Positions 1-9,024 of a stretch of 64,000 nt of DNA are shown piece after piece; positions within the stretch are counted from its first letter, which is position 1; each line of letters starts with the position of its first letter. The position numbers were made by a program, and so were the translations under genes. This stretch comes from Ignavibacteriota bacterium. GTDB lineage: Bacteria; Bacteroidota; Ignavibacteria; Ignavibacteriales; Ignavibacteriaceae. The notes beneath the pieces are model-generated. The model was given only the letters and a program-made list of their open reading frames with translations. It made no database searches and was not told where the DNA came from. Where the stretch lies: contig CP053447.1 of the NCBI GenBank assembly GCA_013285425.1, forward strand, positions 2,982,001-3,046,000, written 5' to 3'.

Positions 1-358
1 GGATGTCCAATGAGATATATGTCGTCCCATACGGGGGACTTCGGTTGGTGCTGGTTTATCGTTTTTCCTTATCTAAAATAATTTCGATTCTTAACAAAAA
101 TAAGCATTTAACTGCTAACCAACTGCTGCAATTTAGTTTCTTTGGCTTGTTTCTATGCTTAAAATTGGGGTGAAGAAATACAAGAATTGACTTTGAATAA
201 CAAGGATTGGGAATGAGAGTGTTATTAAGATTGTGAGTGTGAGTTCTAATATTTTTTTATAATCTCAATCTCACTCTTAATCTCAATCTTTTTTACTTGA
301 CATTATATAAACATTTCTAAACATTATTATAAGCTTTTTATTCATTAAGGAGGACTTG
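1..358. other. Gene-free left edge with two inverted repeats
   Basis: No supported gene. Near position 22-37 a short GC-rich hairpin (GTCCC ... GGGAC) sits in otherwise AT-rich DNA and looks like the end of a dispersed repeat cut by the window edge. Positions about 213-292 hold an imperfect inverted repeat built from AAGATTGTGAGTGTGAG-like and complementary CTCAATCTCACTCTTAATCTC-like arms separated by an AT-rich loop, which could form a long hairpin. A good ribosome-binding site (AAGGAGG, 347-353) belongs to the next gene. Confidence 0.4.
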
Positions 359-1525
359 ATGAAAAATTTATCATGGGCTCTTTTTGTAGTATTTACAGTG
401 TATTTCAACCTGGAGGCACAACAGCTTCCACTTAAACTCGGGAACCAGTGGCATTATAATCAGATTCTTAATCCAATGGAAAACTATGCTGCCATTGCAG
501 CAGATACAGTTACAATTAATGACAAATCTTACTTCAAATTGGAAAGAAGGATCTGGAATACAGGCTGGCATTTTGCCACTACTTATGACAGGTTTGAGGG
601 AGATAGTATTTATTACAGGTACAACTCGGGCAGTGACGATGTAATTATTAATTTTAACTGGCAGCTCGGTTACATCTATGAAACTCAATTGGATTCTATC
701 TGCTTTGAGTTAAAGCGCCTTGATTATATTGACTCAGCTTCTGTTTTCGGAATGAATGGATTAAGATATTGGTTCAGCATTGGTTTTTACTGTGAAGGAT
801 TTGCTGATACCGCCTGGGTATTAGAACCCACTATAATTCACAGTTATTTTGGAAGTTATTCCTCCGGTGACGGCTATTTAAAAGGAGCAAAAATAGATTC
901 AACAACATATGGATTTCTGCACCCGCTCCCGGTTGAGCTTGCATCCTTTACTGCATCTGTAAGCGGCAATAATGTTTCACTTAACTGGATAACTGCTTCT
1001 GAGATAAATAACAGGGGGTTTGAGGTTGAAAGGCAAGCAGGCAGCCTGCCTGACGGCAAGGCAGGTAGGCAATCAGCAGTAGGCAAATGGGAGAGGATAG
1101 GATTTGTGGAGGGGAATGGAACTACGACCGAAATAAACCATTATACATTTGTTGATAACAGTTTAAGTCCGGGTTCTTATCAATACAGGATAAAACAAGT
1201 AGATTACGACGGTGGTTTTGAATACTTCAATCTTGCAGAAACAGTAGAGATAGGATTGCCAATAGAGTTTGTATTGGAACAAAATTATCCGAACCCGTTT
1301 AATCCAAGCACAGTAATTAGTTACCAGTTACCTGTTAACGGTTTTGTAATCTTAAAGGTTTTCGATGTTTTAGGAAATAAAGTTGCAACTTTGGTTGATG
1401 AATATAAACCCGCTGGTCTTTATGAAATAGAATTTGATGCTTCTTCCCTTGCAAGCGGGATATACTATTATCAATTAAATACAAACAAATTTATACAAAC
1501 AAAAAAAATGGTTTTACTTCGATAA
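359..1525 (+). CDS. Secreted protein with T9SS type A sorting domain
   Basis: A 388-residue exported protein. The ATG at 359 is preferred over the TTG at 356 because AAGGAGG ends five bases upstream of it. Residues 1-20 form a Sec signal peptide ending at EAQ. The N-terminal half (about 22-190) is not recognised. Residues about 195-290 are the beta-rich module found ahead of Ignavibacterial T9SS tails (PVELASFTA, LNWITASEINNRGFEVE). Residues about 300-388 are the type A sorting domain: NYPNPFNPS box, VLGNKVATLVDE, then a basic C-terminal end. The family is known to be moved across the outer membrane by T9SS and anchored or released. Residues about 225-240 carry an odd GC-rich insertion (see findings). 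Function of the N-terminal part is unknown. Confidence 0.88.
   Translation: MKNLSWALFVVFTVYFNLEAQQLPLKLGNQWHYNQILNPMENYAAIAADTVTINDKSYFKLERRIWNTGWHFATTYDRFEGDSIYYRYNSGSDDVIINFNWQLGYIYETQLDSICFELKRLDYIDSASVFGMNGLRYWFSIGFYCEGFADTAWVLEPTIIHSYFGSYSSGDGYLKGAKIDSTTYGFLHPLPVELASFTASVSGNNVSLNWITASEINNRGFEVERQAGSLPDGKAGRQSAVGKWERIGFVEGNGTTTEINHYTFVDNSLSPGSYQYRIKQVDYDGGFEYFNLAETVEIGLPIEFVLEQNYPNPFNPSTVISYQLPVNGFVILKVFDVLGNKVATLVDEYKPAGLYEIEFDASSLASGIYYYQLNTNKFIQTKKMVLLR
1031..1080. repeat. GC-rich palindromic element inserted in frame in a coding sequence
   Basis: Within the T9SS gene at 359 the sequence turns abruptly GC-rich and palindromic. AGGCAG/CTGCCT arms meet at 1039-1051, and a second inverted repeat has arms CCTGCCT (1045-1051) and AGGCAGG (1059-1065). 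It is translated as roughly SLPDGKAGRQ between the conserved GFEVERQ and the WERIGF strands. The equivalent loop in the paralogue at 58098 has shorter, unrelated sequence. It looks like a small mobile palindrome that kept the frame. Confidence 0.6.
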
Positions 1526-1595
1526 CTTTAGTTTTTTTCATTGTTCGTTGGTATAAACTACTTCTTAGTTAAAATAGTTTAATTAAAAAAGGAAA

Positions 1596-1659
1596 GAGAC
1601 TCTAAATAATTAATAATTTTGTAATAACAAAAAAAACAAAAACAATTAAAAGGAGTCTC
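1596..1659. repeat. Inverted repeat ahead of the transposase remnant
   Basis: GAGACTC at 1596-1602 and GAGTCTC at 1653-1659 are perfect 7-base inverted arms around a very A-rich spacer. The position just before the degenerate transposase makes it a candidate relic of an insertion-sequence end, or a simple hairpin. No matching partner was found on the other side of the remnant. Confidence 0.3.
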
Positions 1660-1881
1660 AAACAAAAAATTAAGGAAAATCTAAAACAAAATCTTGATTG
1701 GTATAAGAATCAATCTTTAGAAACACAACTAAGTTTGTTCGGTAATTTTCTGGAGATAGCCAAAATATTGGCAAATCAACTGATGGATGAAGAAGTAAAA
1801 GAAAAAGCAGGAATAAGATATGACAGAGAGATGCCATCATCAGGCTGATATAGCCGCTGGGGCAGTAATCCAAAAAAATAA
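1648..1881 (+). pseudogene. Truncated IS256/mutator-type transposase remnant
   Basis: Read in frame from about 1648 this gives an N-terminal mutator-type transposase segment: SLETQLSLFGNFLEIAKILA, then EEVKEKAGIRYDRE, a TGA stop at 1846-1848, and YSRWGSNP directly after it in the same frame, followed by TAA at 1879. The pattern 'agxRyxRe...G.YsRwGsNpG' is characteristic of the N-terminal part of one branch of this family. The TGA very probably replaces an arginine codon (CGA). There is no start codon in frame, and the catalytic DDE domain is absent, so this is a dead fragment of well under a quarter of the usual length. A small hairpin (GTAAGTAA/TTACTTAC, 1883-1903) follows. Confidence 0.65.
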
Positions 1882-2097
1882 TGTAAGTAATATTTTTACT
1901 TACTTAATTAAACGTTTACCGCCTATATTGATGATTGCCTAAAGCTTGTTTTTTAAGTTACTTTTTAAGGAATGAATTTTGAAATAAAATAATCCATAGT
2001 GGAAAAAAATATTATATGATCAAGTTTAAAATATCAAATATGGAATTTCTAAAAGTTTTTTTTCTATTTACACTCCCTTTTACCGCAATTAATCCTC

Positions 2098-2517
2098 TTA
2101 TCCAATAAACTCATTCAGGGTAAGCTTATCGGAAATTGATAAAGATCCATCGGATGACTTAAATGCAAAATCAATATTATCTTTTTTTCCGTTAAGATAT
2201 TTTTTCATTCGCTTAAACATTCTGCCCGAAAACAACTTTGAAACATTAAAGATCGCTGTCTGCATTCCATCTAAGTTCGGAAGTTTATTTACAAAATTTA
2301 TCCATTCACTATCTGGCTGACTTATGGAAAATAATGCCCTGTTTTTCCAGCCGCTTAATAATAAATAATCTACTTCTTCAAGCTTACGCGGTTCAAAATT
2401 ATTTATTGGTATCAGCTCAGCAATTAATCCTCTGTGCAGAAGAAACTGAGCAATTGATTCGCCAAATTTATTATTTGCAGAGTTTTTATTGTTCACAATT
2501 ATTAAAGCCTTTTGCAT
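2098..2517 (-). CDS. Small flavodoxin-like fold protein, function unknown
   Basis: 139 residues, ATG start with an AGAGAGG ribosome-binding site a few bases upstream. The N-terminus (KALIIVNNKNSANNKFGESI) has the beta-strand/loop/helix arrangement of flavodoxin-like proteins. A second strand ending in YLLLSGW and a third ending in TAIFNV fit alternating beta-alpha folds. There is no signal peptide or membrane segment. The C-terminus ends in an FKSSDGSLSISDKLTLNEF segment. I infer a cytoplasmic flavodoxin-like protein; the FMN-binding T/S-rich loop is not canonical (NKNSANN), so cofactor binding is uncertain. It stands alone between an IS remnant and a small exported protein. Confidence 0.6.
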   Translation of the reverse strand: MQKALIIVNNKNSANNKFGESIAQFLLHRGLIAELIPINNFEPRKLEEVDYLLLSGWKNRALFSISQPDSEWINFVNKLPNLDGMQTAIFNVSKLFSGRMFKRMKKYLNGKKDNIDFAFKSSDGSLSISDKLTLNEFIG

Positions 2518-2831
2518 TCTATACCTCTCTAAATTTTTCTGAGTGAAACATAAGAATGGTTTATAATGTTCTCAATTAACTTATTACGAACGGATTGATT
2601 TAATGATATAAGACATATGTAAGTGTCGTATATCAGATTTTTACTGATAACAAACTATATAGAAAAGTTAAAAGTAAATTATTCAGTAAAAAATTGTAAA
2701 TACTGCAAGACGCAGTTAATCAAAGTAAATTAATTTATACAATGTTATTAGTGAAAGAATATCGGCAGTAAACAAAAGCAGCCAGGATATTTACCCGGCT
2801 GCAATTAAAGGGTGATGAAGTTTCCGTCAGA
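2518..2831. other. Intergenic stretch, terminator only
   Basis: About 310 AT-rich bases between two minus-strand genes. Apart from the hairpin at 2774-2802, which ends the gene at 2832, and the ribosome-binding site of the 2098 gene, nothing coding or repeated was seen. Confidence 0.5.
2774..2802 (-). terminator. Rho-independent terminator of the 2832 gene
   Basis: On the minus strand GCAGCC (2802-2797) pairs with GGCTGC (2783-2778) around a 13-base loop, followed by a T-rich run TTTTGTTT. It lies 30 bases past the stop of the small exported protein. Confidence 0.7.
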
Positions 2832-3263
2832 TTAGAAATTCACTAAATATTCTGTTCCATTCAGTCTATGATAAGTAACGTACAGATTTTTACAAATTTC
2901 TGAAACTCTATGGTTATCACCAAAAACCGCGACTCCACGCAATTGATAAATCCCGATTGGGTTGCCAAGCTGATATAATGCAAATGCAGCTGCAATTCTT
3001 TCTTCATCTGTCTTTCCATTGTTTAACACTTTTAAAAGAGGAATCATTGCTTTATTTGCATCACTGCTTTCAATATATGATTCTTTTATCAGATCATACA
3101 TAACAAAAGCTGAACTGGTATGAAGACCAATGTTCTCTGACTTTATTCCAACGGTCAGGTTATCAACAATAGCAGCTTTTTTCTCATCAGGGAATTCTGT
3201 TACTTGAGCTTTAAGAGTAGTTACAACAAGAAGCGCAAACAACAATGCTAAAGATTTTTTCAT
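2832..3263 (-). CDS. Small exported protein, helical repeat-like, unknown
   Basis: 143 residues with a clear Sec signal peptide (KKSLALLFALLVVTTLKAQ) and an AAGGAG ribosome-binding site. The mature part is mostly helical: NKAMIPLLKVLNNGKTDEER followed by IAAAFALYQLGNPIGIYQLR resembles a HEAT-like helix pair. No cysteines suggest a heme or lipobox. Probably periplasmic. Proteins of this style occur in the group, but I know no function. It is monocistronic, with its own terminator at 2774-2802. Confidence 0.65.
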   Translation of the reverse strand: MKKSLALLFALLVVTTLKAQVTEFPDEKKAAIVDNLTVGIKSENIGLHTSSAFVMYDLIKESYIESSDANKAMIPLLKVLNNGKTDEERIAAAFALYQLGNPIGIYQLRGVAVFGDNHRVSEICKNLYVTYHRLNGTEYLVNF

Positions 3264-3613
3264 CGTGTGCTCCTTTTAATTAATGATTATTCGTTCAATC
3301 GAAATTTAATTTTTATTCTTGCAGCCTGCTGTCTGTTAGTGAAGAGTGGACAGAATAATTAATGGAAGGATAATCTTAGTGTTTAGAGTAGTTAACCAAT
3401 CTTTAACCAAAAACTTAAAATTGTTCAGATATAACTGAAATAAGTACTCGGTAAAATTCTGCTCAAGGTTAAAAACCTCTGATTTACATTCACCTTCATT
3501 AACATTTTTCAAAGATCAAATTATCTGCTTCTTCTTCATAAGAGATACAGCTTCCAATATTATTTAATTATAAAGTCCACCCTATGTTTTTGTTTAATAT
3601 ATAAACATCACAT
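3264..3613. other. Intergenic stretch with nothing recognised
   Basis: 350 AT-rich bases between two minus-strand genes. No open frame with a ribosome-binding site, no RNA gene and no strong hairpin were seen. It should hold the promoter of the gene ending at 3263. Confidence 0.4.
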
Positions 3614-4603
3614 TTATTTATTTGCCAGCATCGGAGAAAACTTTTCTACTGCATTTTTAACAGGTTTAATACTGTGTAAATACTCGTAAATTGCTCCAAG
3701 ATCTTCTTCAGTCATATTAGCATACATAGTCCACGGCATTGTTGTATTAAAATCACCTTGCTTTACCTCAATATTCTTAGCCTGCTCGGAAGCCATTGAT
3801 TTAAATCGCTGAATGAATTCTTCTTTTGTCCAGGAGCCAATTCCTGTTTTAACATCGGGAGTAATATTTGCACTGCGGATAATTCCAAATGGAAGTTTTA
3901 CTTCATTTCCGCCGGCATATTCCATTCCTTCAATTAATTTACCATCTTCAGCTTTTGTATGACAGTGAATGCAGGCACCTAAAGTAACAAGATACTTTCC
4001 ATAGGCTTTCATATCAGATTTATCAGGAGATTTAAATGGTTTATAGACTTCAATCGGCATTGTTTTTTCAATAAAGTTTAATGGGAAATCAAGCTGCTTC
4101 TTGCCGACTTCATTTTCGATTGGTTTAAGAGTACGTAGATATGCAACAACCGAAAAAAGATCCTCTTCCGACATAGTATGATAATTTTCATACGGCATAA
4201 TTGGGAATAATGATTCACCATTTTTGTCTAATCCGGAAGTTAGTGCACGGATTATTTCACCATCTGACCAATTTCCTAACGAAGCAGGAGTAATATTTTT
4301 TACCGGCACAGTACCGGGCAAACCTGATTCTTCTCCAAAAATTGCACCGCCCATACCTTCAGTACCCGGCACTACTGGTCCTGAAAATTTTGTGAAGTCT
4401 CTGGTTGAGTGGCAATCTATACAAACTGCCACATTGTTTGCAAGATACCTCCCTCTTTCAACCCTTTCTGGGGTTGCAACAACTTTTACATTGATTACAG
4501 GAATATCTTTCGGATATGTTAGTGTGAAATAAACTGAACCGGAAATTATCAGAACAGCAAGCCCCGCGATTACTATTGCCCCTGTTTTCATTAACTTTTT
4601 CAT
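3614..4603 (-). CDS. Membrane-anchored diheme c-type cytochrome
   Basis: 329 residues. Residues about 7-28 form an uncleaved-looking transmembrane anchor, followed by two cytochrome c class I domains. Heme-binding CxxCH motifs are CIDCH (about 61-65) and CIHCH (about 209-213). Methionine-containing MPYENY and MPWTMY segments in each domain are likely sixth ligands. The two halves are related in layout (RGRYLAN..ACIDCH / YGKYLVTLGACIHCH; NITPA / NITPD; a SEEDLFSVVAYLRTLKPI-type end in both), indicating internal duplication. Such proteins act as periplasmic electron carriers or as subunits of alcohol/aldehyde dehydrogenases. No dehydrogenase partner lies beside it, so the redox partner is unknown. 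Confidence 0.88.
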   Translation of the reverse strand: MKKLMKTGAIVIAGLAVLIISGSVYFTLTYPKDIPVINVKVVATPERVERGRYLANNVAVCIDCHSTRDFTKFSGPVVPGTEGMGGAIFGEESGLPGTVPVKNITPASLGNWSDGEIIRALTSGLDKNGESLFPIMPYENYHTMSEEDLFSVVAYLRTLKPIENEVGKKQLDFPLNFIEKTMPIEVYKPFKSPDKSDMKAYGKYLVTLGACIHCHTKAEDGKLIEGMEYAGGNEVKLPFGIIRSANITPDVKTGIGSWTKEEFIQRFKSMASEQAKNIEVKQGDFNTTMPWTMYANMTEEDLGAIYEYLHSIKPVKNAVEKFSPMLANK

Positions 4604-5215
4604 TTTAGCCTCATTTTATGAATTATGTTAATACAATTAATTAGTTATTTAATAAGAGTTTTTGTCTTCAGAACAGGAGATTGTTCTTTAAGAATAAGTA
4701 CCGTAGAAAACTTCTACAGTAAAATTTTTTCAGAAATATTTTTCTTGTATGCTCAACAAGATTTTATAAAGAAGACAATCCAAAAATATTTTTTATTCAA
4801 TACGCGTGCATGGATTTATGGATAAGTGGTAATAATATTTGCGAGATGGTGTTGTAGTTGCTTTAAACCACTTAGGCTTTAATTATCTGTATAAATATTT
4901 TCTATTGTTAACTCAGCAATTCAGATTATATAACTGATACTAAAAGAAAACTCTAAAGCCTTGACAAGATAAATTTTTAGACAACTACCTTTATTTACGG
5001 CTGATAATTAATAAAGCATCCTGATAAAGAAAAAGAAACAGCTTTATCAGGAATTATATTTTTTTCAAAAGGGATATCAATAAATTATTATTATTTATAT
5101 TTTAACCGAGCGTTAAGTCTGAAAAATCATAAGACCATTTATTATTATAAATAATTAATACTCTTTTCCGGTAATTGTTTTCCTGTTAGTTTTAACTTAA
5201 CTATTATCTTCATTT
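4604..5215. other. Long AT-rich gap with no convincing gene
   Basis: 612 bases between a minus-strand cytochrome and a plus-strand glycosyltransferase, so it should contain both divergent promoters. A 66-codon frame at 4625-4825 has no ribosome-binding site and no protein-like composition. No RNA gene, repeat or pseudogene was recognised. Confidence 0.4.
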
Positions 5216-6775
5216 ATGAAAAGTTTGTTTATAAAAATAAAATTATCAGTCTTAAGAGAAAGGCATCTTTATTTTGCAAGCACTTTTACATTCCTTATAA
5301 TTTATCTTTCTACATTCACAAAGGGATACGGATATTTTATTGATGAATTCTATTACATTGCCTGCGCAAACAATCCGGCTTTCGGTTATGTTGACCATCC
5401 GCCTTTGGCGCCGCTTATACTGACAATTTATAAGTTTTTCTTCGGTGATTCTTTATATGCAATCAGAATTCTGCCCGCCCTTGCAGTTACAGCGGCAGTT
5501 TTTCACACTGGAATCATTACAAAAGAAATCGGTGGGAATAAATTCGCACAATTACTTGCTGCCTGTTCTTTTGCTTCAATGCCTATCACAGCTGCATTTG
5601 GTGGATTTTATTCAATGAATGCATTTGAACTCTTGCTTGCTGTTTTACTTCTATTGATAATCGTTAGAATAATTAAATCCGGCAATTTGAAGCTTTGGAT
5701 ATATGCCGGAATTATTATGGGGCTTGGCATAATGAATAAACATACATTTGTAATTTTTATTATAGCTGTGGTAATTTCATTGGCAGTCGGAGGCAAACTG
5801 AAATTGTTATTTAACAAATGGTTTATTTATGGTGGATTATTATCAGTTCTGATTTTTCTGCCTAATATTATCTGGCAAATTATAAATGATTTTCCATCGA
5901 TAGAGTTTTACAGAAATATAAGTTTATACAAAAATGTTTACACTCCGCCATTTGATTTTATAATGGGACAAGTAATGCAAATGTCCCCCGCAACAGTTCC
6001 ATTCTGGCTGGCAGGAACTTTTTATCTTTTATTTTCAAACCGGTATAAGGATTTCCGTTTTCTATCATTATTGTTCATTGGATTGTTTCTTTTTATGATG
6101 CTCTCCGGCACCAGCAGACCAGACAGACTTGCATTTGCTTATCCTGCCGTACTTACCGGCGGTGCACTGTTTTTTACAAACATCATAAACAGATATAATA
6201 CATTTTGGTTAAAGTATGTTGTTATTGTTTTTCTTTTTGCAGGATTAGCATTAGCGCTGCCTTTAATATTGCCTTACTTTAATTATGAAACAGTTAAAGA
6301 GTACACAGAATTTATTGGCATCAATACGGAAGTTGAAAAAGGAAAAAATCCGCCATTGCCTCAGCTTCTTGCTGATAGAATCGGCTGGGAGAAAAAAGCT
6401 AAGCTTGTTGTTGATGCCTATAACAGTTTATCAGAAGAAGATAAAAAACAAACAATTGTGGCAGCAAGAAATTACGGAAAAGCAGGTGCAATTGAATTGT
6501 ATGGAGAAGATAATAACCTTCCACCTATTGCAAGTTCACACAATAATTATTATCTGTGGAGTAAGAAAAGAGTAAGCGGGAATATCCTGCTTCAAATTGA
6601 TAGTCCGGATGATTACAATGCACTTAAAGAGTTGTTTAACACTGTTGAGCTTTTTCCGGGTGAATTTAAAAATGAATATGTATCACCGGATGAAAACAAT
6701 CTGGTAGTATTTATCTGCCGCGGACCCAAAATTCCAATTATTGAAATGCTGGAAAGAAGTAAAAATTTTTATTAG
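5216..6775 (+). CDS. GT39-family membrane glycosyltransferase
   Basis: 519 residues with about ten hydrophobic helices and a soluble C-terminal part (about 395-519). The first periplasmic loop carries FIDEFYY (about 41-47) and DHPPLAPL (about 59-66). These match the acidic catalytic loop and HPP motif of the PMT/ArnT-like GT39 superfamily, which transfers sugars from polyprenyl-phosphate carriers to proteins or lipids in the cell envelope. The ATG follows a weak ribosome-binding site. The gene stands alone, with long gaps on both sides, so neither donor nor acceptor can be told from context. Confidence 0.82.
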   Translation: MKSLFIKIKLSVLRERHLYFASTFTFLIIYLSTFTKGYGYFIDEFYYIACANNPAFGYVDHPPLAPLILTIYKFFFGDSLYAIRILPALAVTAAVFHTGIITKEIGGNKFAQLLAACSFASMPITAAFGGFYSMNAFELLLAVLLLLIIVRIIKSGNLKLWIYAGIIMGLGIMNKHTFVIFIIAVVISLAVGGKLKLLFNKWFIYGGLLSVLIFLPNIIWQIINDFPSIEFYRNISLYKNVYTPPFDFIMGQVMQMSPATVPFWLAGTFYLLFSNRYKDFRFLSLLFIGLFLFMMLSGTSRPDRLAFAYPAVLTGGALFFTNIINRYNTFWLKYVVIVFLFAGLALALPLILPYFNYETVKEYTEFIGINTEVEKGKNPPLPQLLADRIGWEKKAKLVVDAYNSLSEEDKKQTIVAARNYGKAGAIELYGEDNNLPPIASSHNNYYLWSKKRVSGNILLQIDSPDDYNALKELFNTVELFPGEFKNEYVSPDENNLVVFICRGPKIPIIEMLERSKNFY

Positions 6776-7362
6776 CAAAATTCCGGCAGTCTATTTATAA
6801 AAAAGCAGACTCTCTCATCGCAAATACTCGGATCAGAATTATGTACATAAAATATGAAGAGGATACTTTTAAATAATTAACAATGCATTCAGGCTTAATT
6901 ATAATTAACTTCCTTTTTTATAAAAGTGATTTCAGATTGTTAAGTGAAATTAGTGCATAATCTCTTACATCTGGTTTGAGTCCGCTTATATTCGTTTTAA
7001 TTTCTGAATTAGTAATAAGCAGGTTAATTTATTTTCCATCTTCGGTCAGCTCTTACATTAACTTCTTACAATACCCATCATTTCTTTAAACGCGCTAACT
7101 GATATTGCTATATACCCGATGCATTTAAGTTTTGTAAATTCTTTAGTATAAGTTAAAAATAAAATACTCATTTTATTATAAAATTGATTTTGATAAATCA
7201 GCAATGGATAGATTTTTAAAATTTAATCCCGGAACAGTTTATCCAGGATATTTTGAAGAATACGATTAGCACATTTCTTCTCCTCCCTTCTTTTGCTTTA
7301 AATCATAGTGAGATATCCCGCATATATCTGAAGTTGACTTATACACGGTTTTTAAATTACTT
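6776..7362. other. Long AT-rich gap with no gene recognised
   Basis: About 590 bases between the glycosyltransferase and the tetR operator. Small frames exist but none has a ribosome-binding site and protein-like composition. An imperfect AGTCT/AGACT hairpin near 6788-6814 may end the upstream gene. No RNA or repeat was recognised. Confidence 0.4.
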
Positions 7363-7391
7363 TTTCGACTGTTCAAGTAAAACAGTCGAAA
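7363..7391. promoter_or_regulatory. TetR operator, perfect inverted repeat
   Basis: Perfect 11-base arms TTTCGACTGTT (7363-7373) and AACAGTCGAAA (7381-7391) around a 7-base spacer, ending ten bases before the tetR start codon. This is the size and position of an autoregulatory operator for a TetR dimer, so the repressor probably controls itself and the efflux genes behind it. Inferred; binding is not shown. Confidence 0.75.
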
Positions 7392-7401
7392 GTTTAATAA
7401 T

Positions 7402-8003
7402 ATGGACAAAACCAAAGAGAAAGAACAGGCTATACTTAAGGCAGCACGTGAGCGGTTTGCACAATTCGGATTTAACAAATCAACTATGGATGAAATTGCT
7501 TCAGATGTTGAGCTGGGCAAAGCTTCGTTGTATTATTACTTCCCTGCAAAAGAAGATCTGTTCCGGGCAGTTATTCATCACGAGCAGGATGAATTTGTTA
7601 AAGCAATTGAAAAAATCTTAAATCAAAATATTACTGCTTCTAAAAAACTTTTCCTTTATGTTGAAAATAGATTAGAGTTCTTTGAAGAGCTTTTGAACCT
7701 TGGAACATTAAATGTTCATTCATTTTCAAATACCAAATCAATTTATAAATCCTTGTTTGAAAATTTTCACTATCAGGAGCTAAAACTGATTCAAATCATA
7801 ATTAATGAAGGCAAAAGAAAAGGCGAATTCAAAAAACACTTCCTGCAGATTTACCGGAATTGATTCTGCATATCCTTCAGGGATTAAGATTCAGAGTACT
7901 GCGTCAATTGAAGGGAAGAAATAATGATAAAATTTATGTTAAGCAGTTAAAAAAGGAATCGGGTTCGTTTGTAAAATATTTTTTAGAGGGAGTTAAAGCA
8001 TAG
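7402..8003 (+). CDS. TetR-family repressor, split by a -1 frameshift
   Basis: The first frame (7402-7863) gives a TetR helix-turn-helix at about residues 10-55 (STMDEIASDVELGKASLYYYF) and part of the ligand domain, then runs out of frame. From 7836 the -1 frame continues to TAG at 8001-8003 with TLPADLPELILHILQGLRFR and QLKKESGSFVKYFLEGVKA, a normal TetR C-terminus. Joined, the product is about 200 residues, the usual family length. The switch lies at AAAAAA, 7831-7836: one more A would restore the frame. It could be a base-calling error, a real loss, or slippage. It is followed by hlyD and an MFS gene, so it is the likely repressor of a drug-efflux operon. Confidence 0.8.
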
Positions 8004-8017
8004 CAGGAGTCTTACTA

Positions 8018-9024
8018 ATGACAAATATCAATAATGAAAAAATAAATTCTGATTTTGAAAACAACAGTTCAGATATTAAAAATAAAAACGGAGATGAGTC
8101 ACAAAGCTTTTACACAAAAAAAGATTTATCATACCATTCATATTAATCGCAATTGCTGCAGTGTTTGCCTGGAAATGGTATCAGACTCAACTTGGTTTTG
8201 TATCAACCGATGATGCATTTATTGATGCAGATAAATTAACAGTAAGCTCAAAGATACTTGGCAGAATTATTTCCTTAAATTACGATGAGGGAGATACAGT
8301 AAAAGCCGGTGATATTTTTGCAGTTCTTGATTCAACTGATATTTATGCTCAGAAAAATGAAGCTGAAGCTCTTCTTTTTACTTCAAGAGGAAATATAAAT
8401 CTTGAAAAAGTAAATCTTGCTAAGGCTCAGGAAGATTTTGACAGAGCCGAATCACTATTCAAAAGCAATGTCATATCTAAAGAAAAATATGATAATGCGT
8501 TTCACTCTTTAGAACAGGCAAAGGCAAGATATGAACTTACTAAGTCCGGCTTAAAAACTGCTGCTGCCAGATTGAATGTTATAAAGGTGCAACTGACTAA
8601 CACTGTTATCTCTTCTCCGTTAAATGGAGTTATTGGTAAACGATGGGTAATGGAGGGAGATGTCGTACAGCCGGGTCAGCCAATATATACAGTGTTTGAT
8701 GTAAACAATGTTTGGGTAACTGCTGATCTTGAAGAAACAAAACTTGCGTCTATTGAGAACGGCAATATGGTACAGATAACTGTAGATACTTATCCCGACC
8801 AAAAATTTGCCGGTAAGGTTTATTTAATGGGATCTAACACTGCATCACAATTTTCATTAATTCCACCTGCAAATGCATCTGGTAATTTTACCAAGATCAC
8901 TCAACGAGTTCCGATCAGAATTTCAATTTATCCGGTTGATGAAAATGGTAATCGGGTGAATGATAAAAATATAAGGCTTCTGCCGGGAATGTCTGTTGAA
9001 ATAAAAATTAAGTTAAAAGACTAA
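8018..9024 (+). CDS. HlyD/EmrA-type efflux adaptor, split by a -1 frameshift
   Basis: ATG at 8018 has an AGGAG site about ten bases upstream. The first 35 codons encode a polar cytoplasmic tail (MTNINNEKINSDFENNSSDI...). At A-run 8116-8122 the frame must slip -1 to continue as RFIIPFILIAIAAVFAWKWY, the single transmembrane anchor, and then the periplasmic adaptor: lipoyl/barrel-sandwich strands (SSKILGRIISLNYDEGDTVK), a helical hairpin about 110-180, and the beta-barrel with VISSPLNGVIGKRWVMEGD. Joined length is about 335 residues, normal for EmrA. The slip site reads A AAA AAA in the upstream frame. It links an inner-membrane MFS pump to an outer-membrane channel, but no TolC-type gene lies in the operon. 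Confidence 0.82.

Noticed and set aside
4625-4825. 66-codon open frame downstream of the cytochrome start
   Set aside because: No ribosome-binding site and no protein-like pattern; AT-rich chance frame in a promoter region.
6285-6575. 96-codon frame inside the glycosyltransferase gene
   Set aside because: Shadow frame within a clearly coding region, without its own translation signal.
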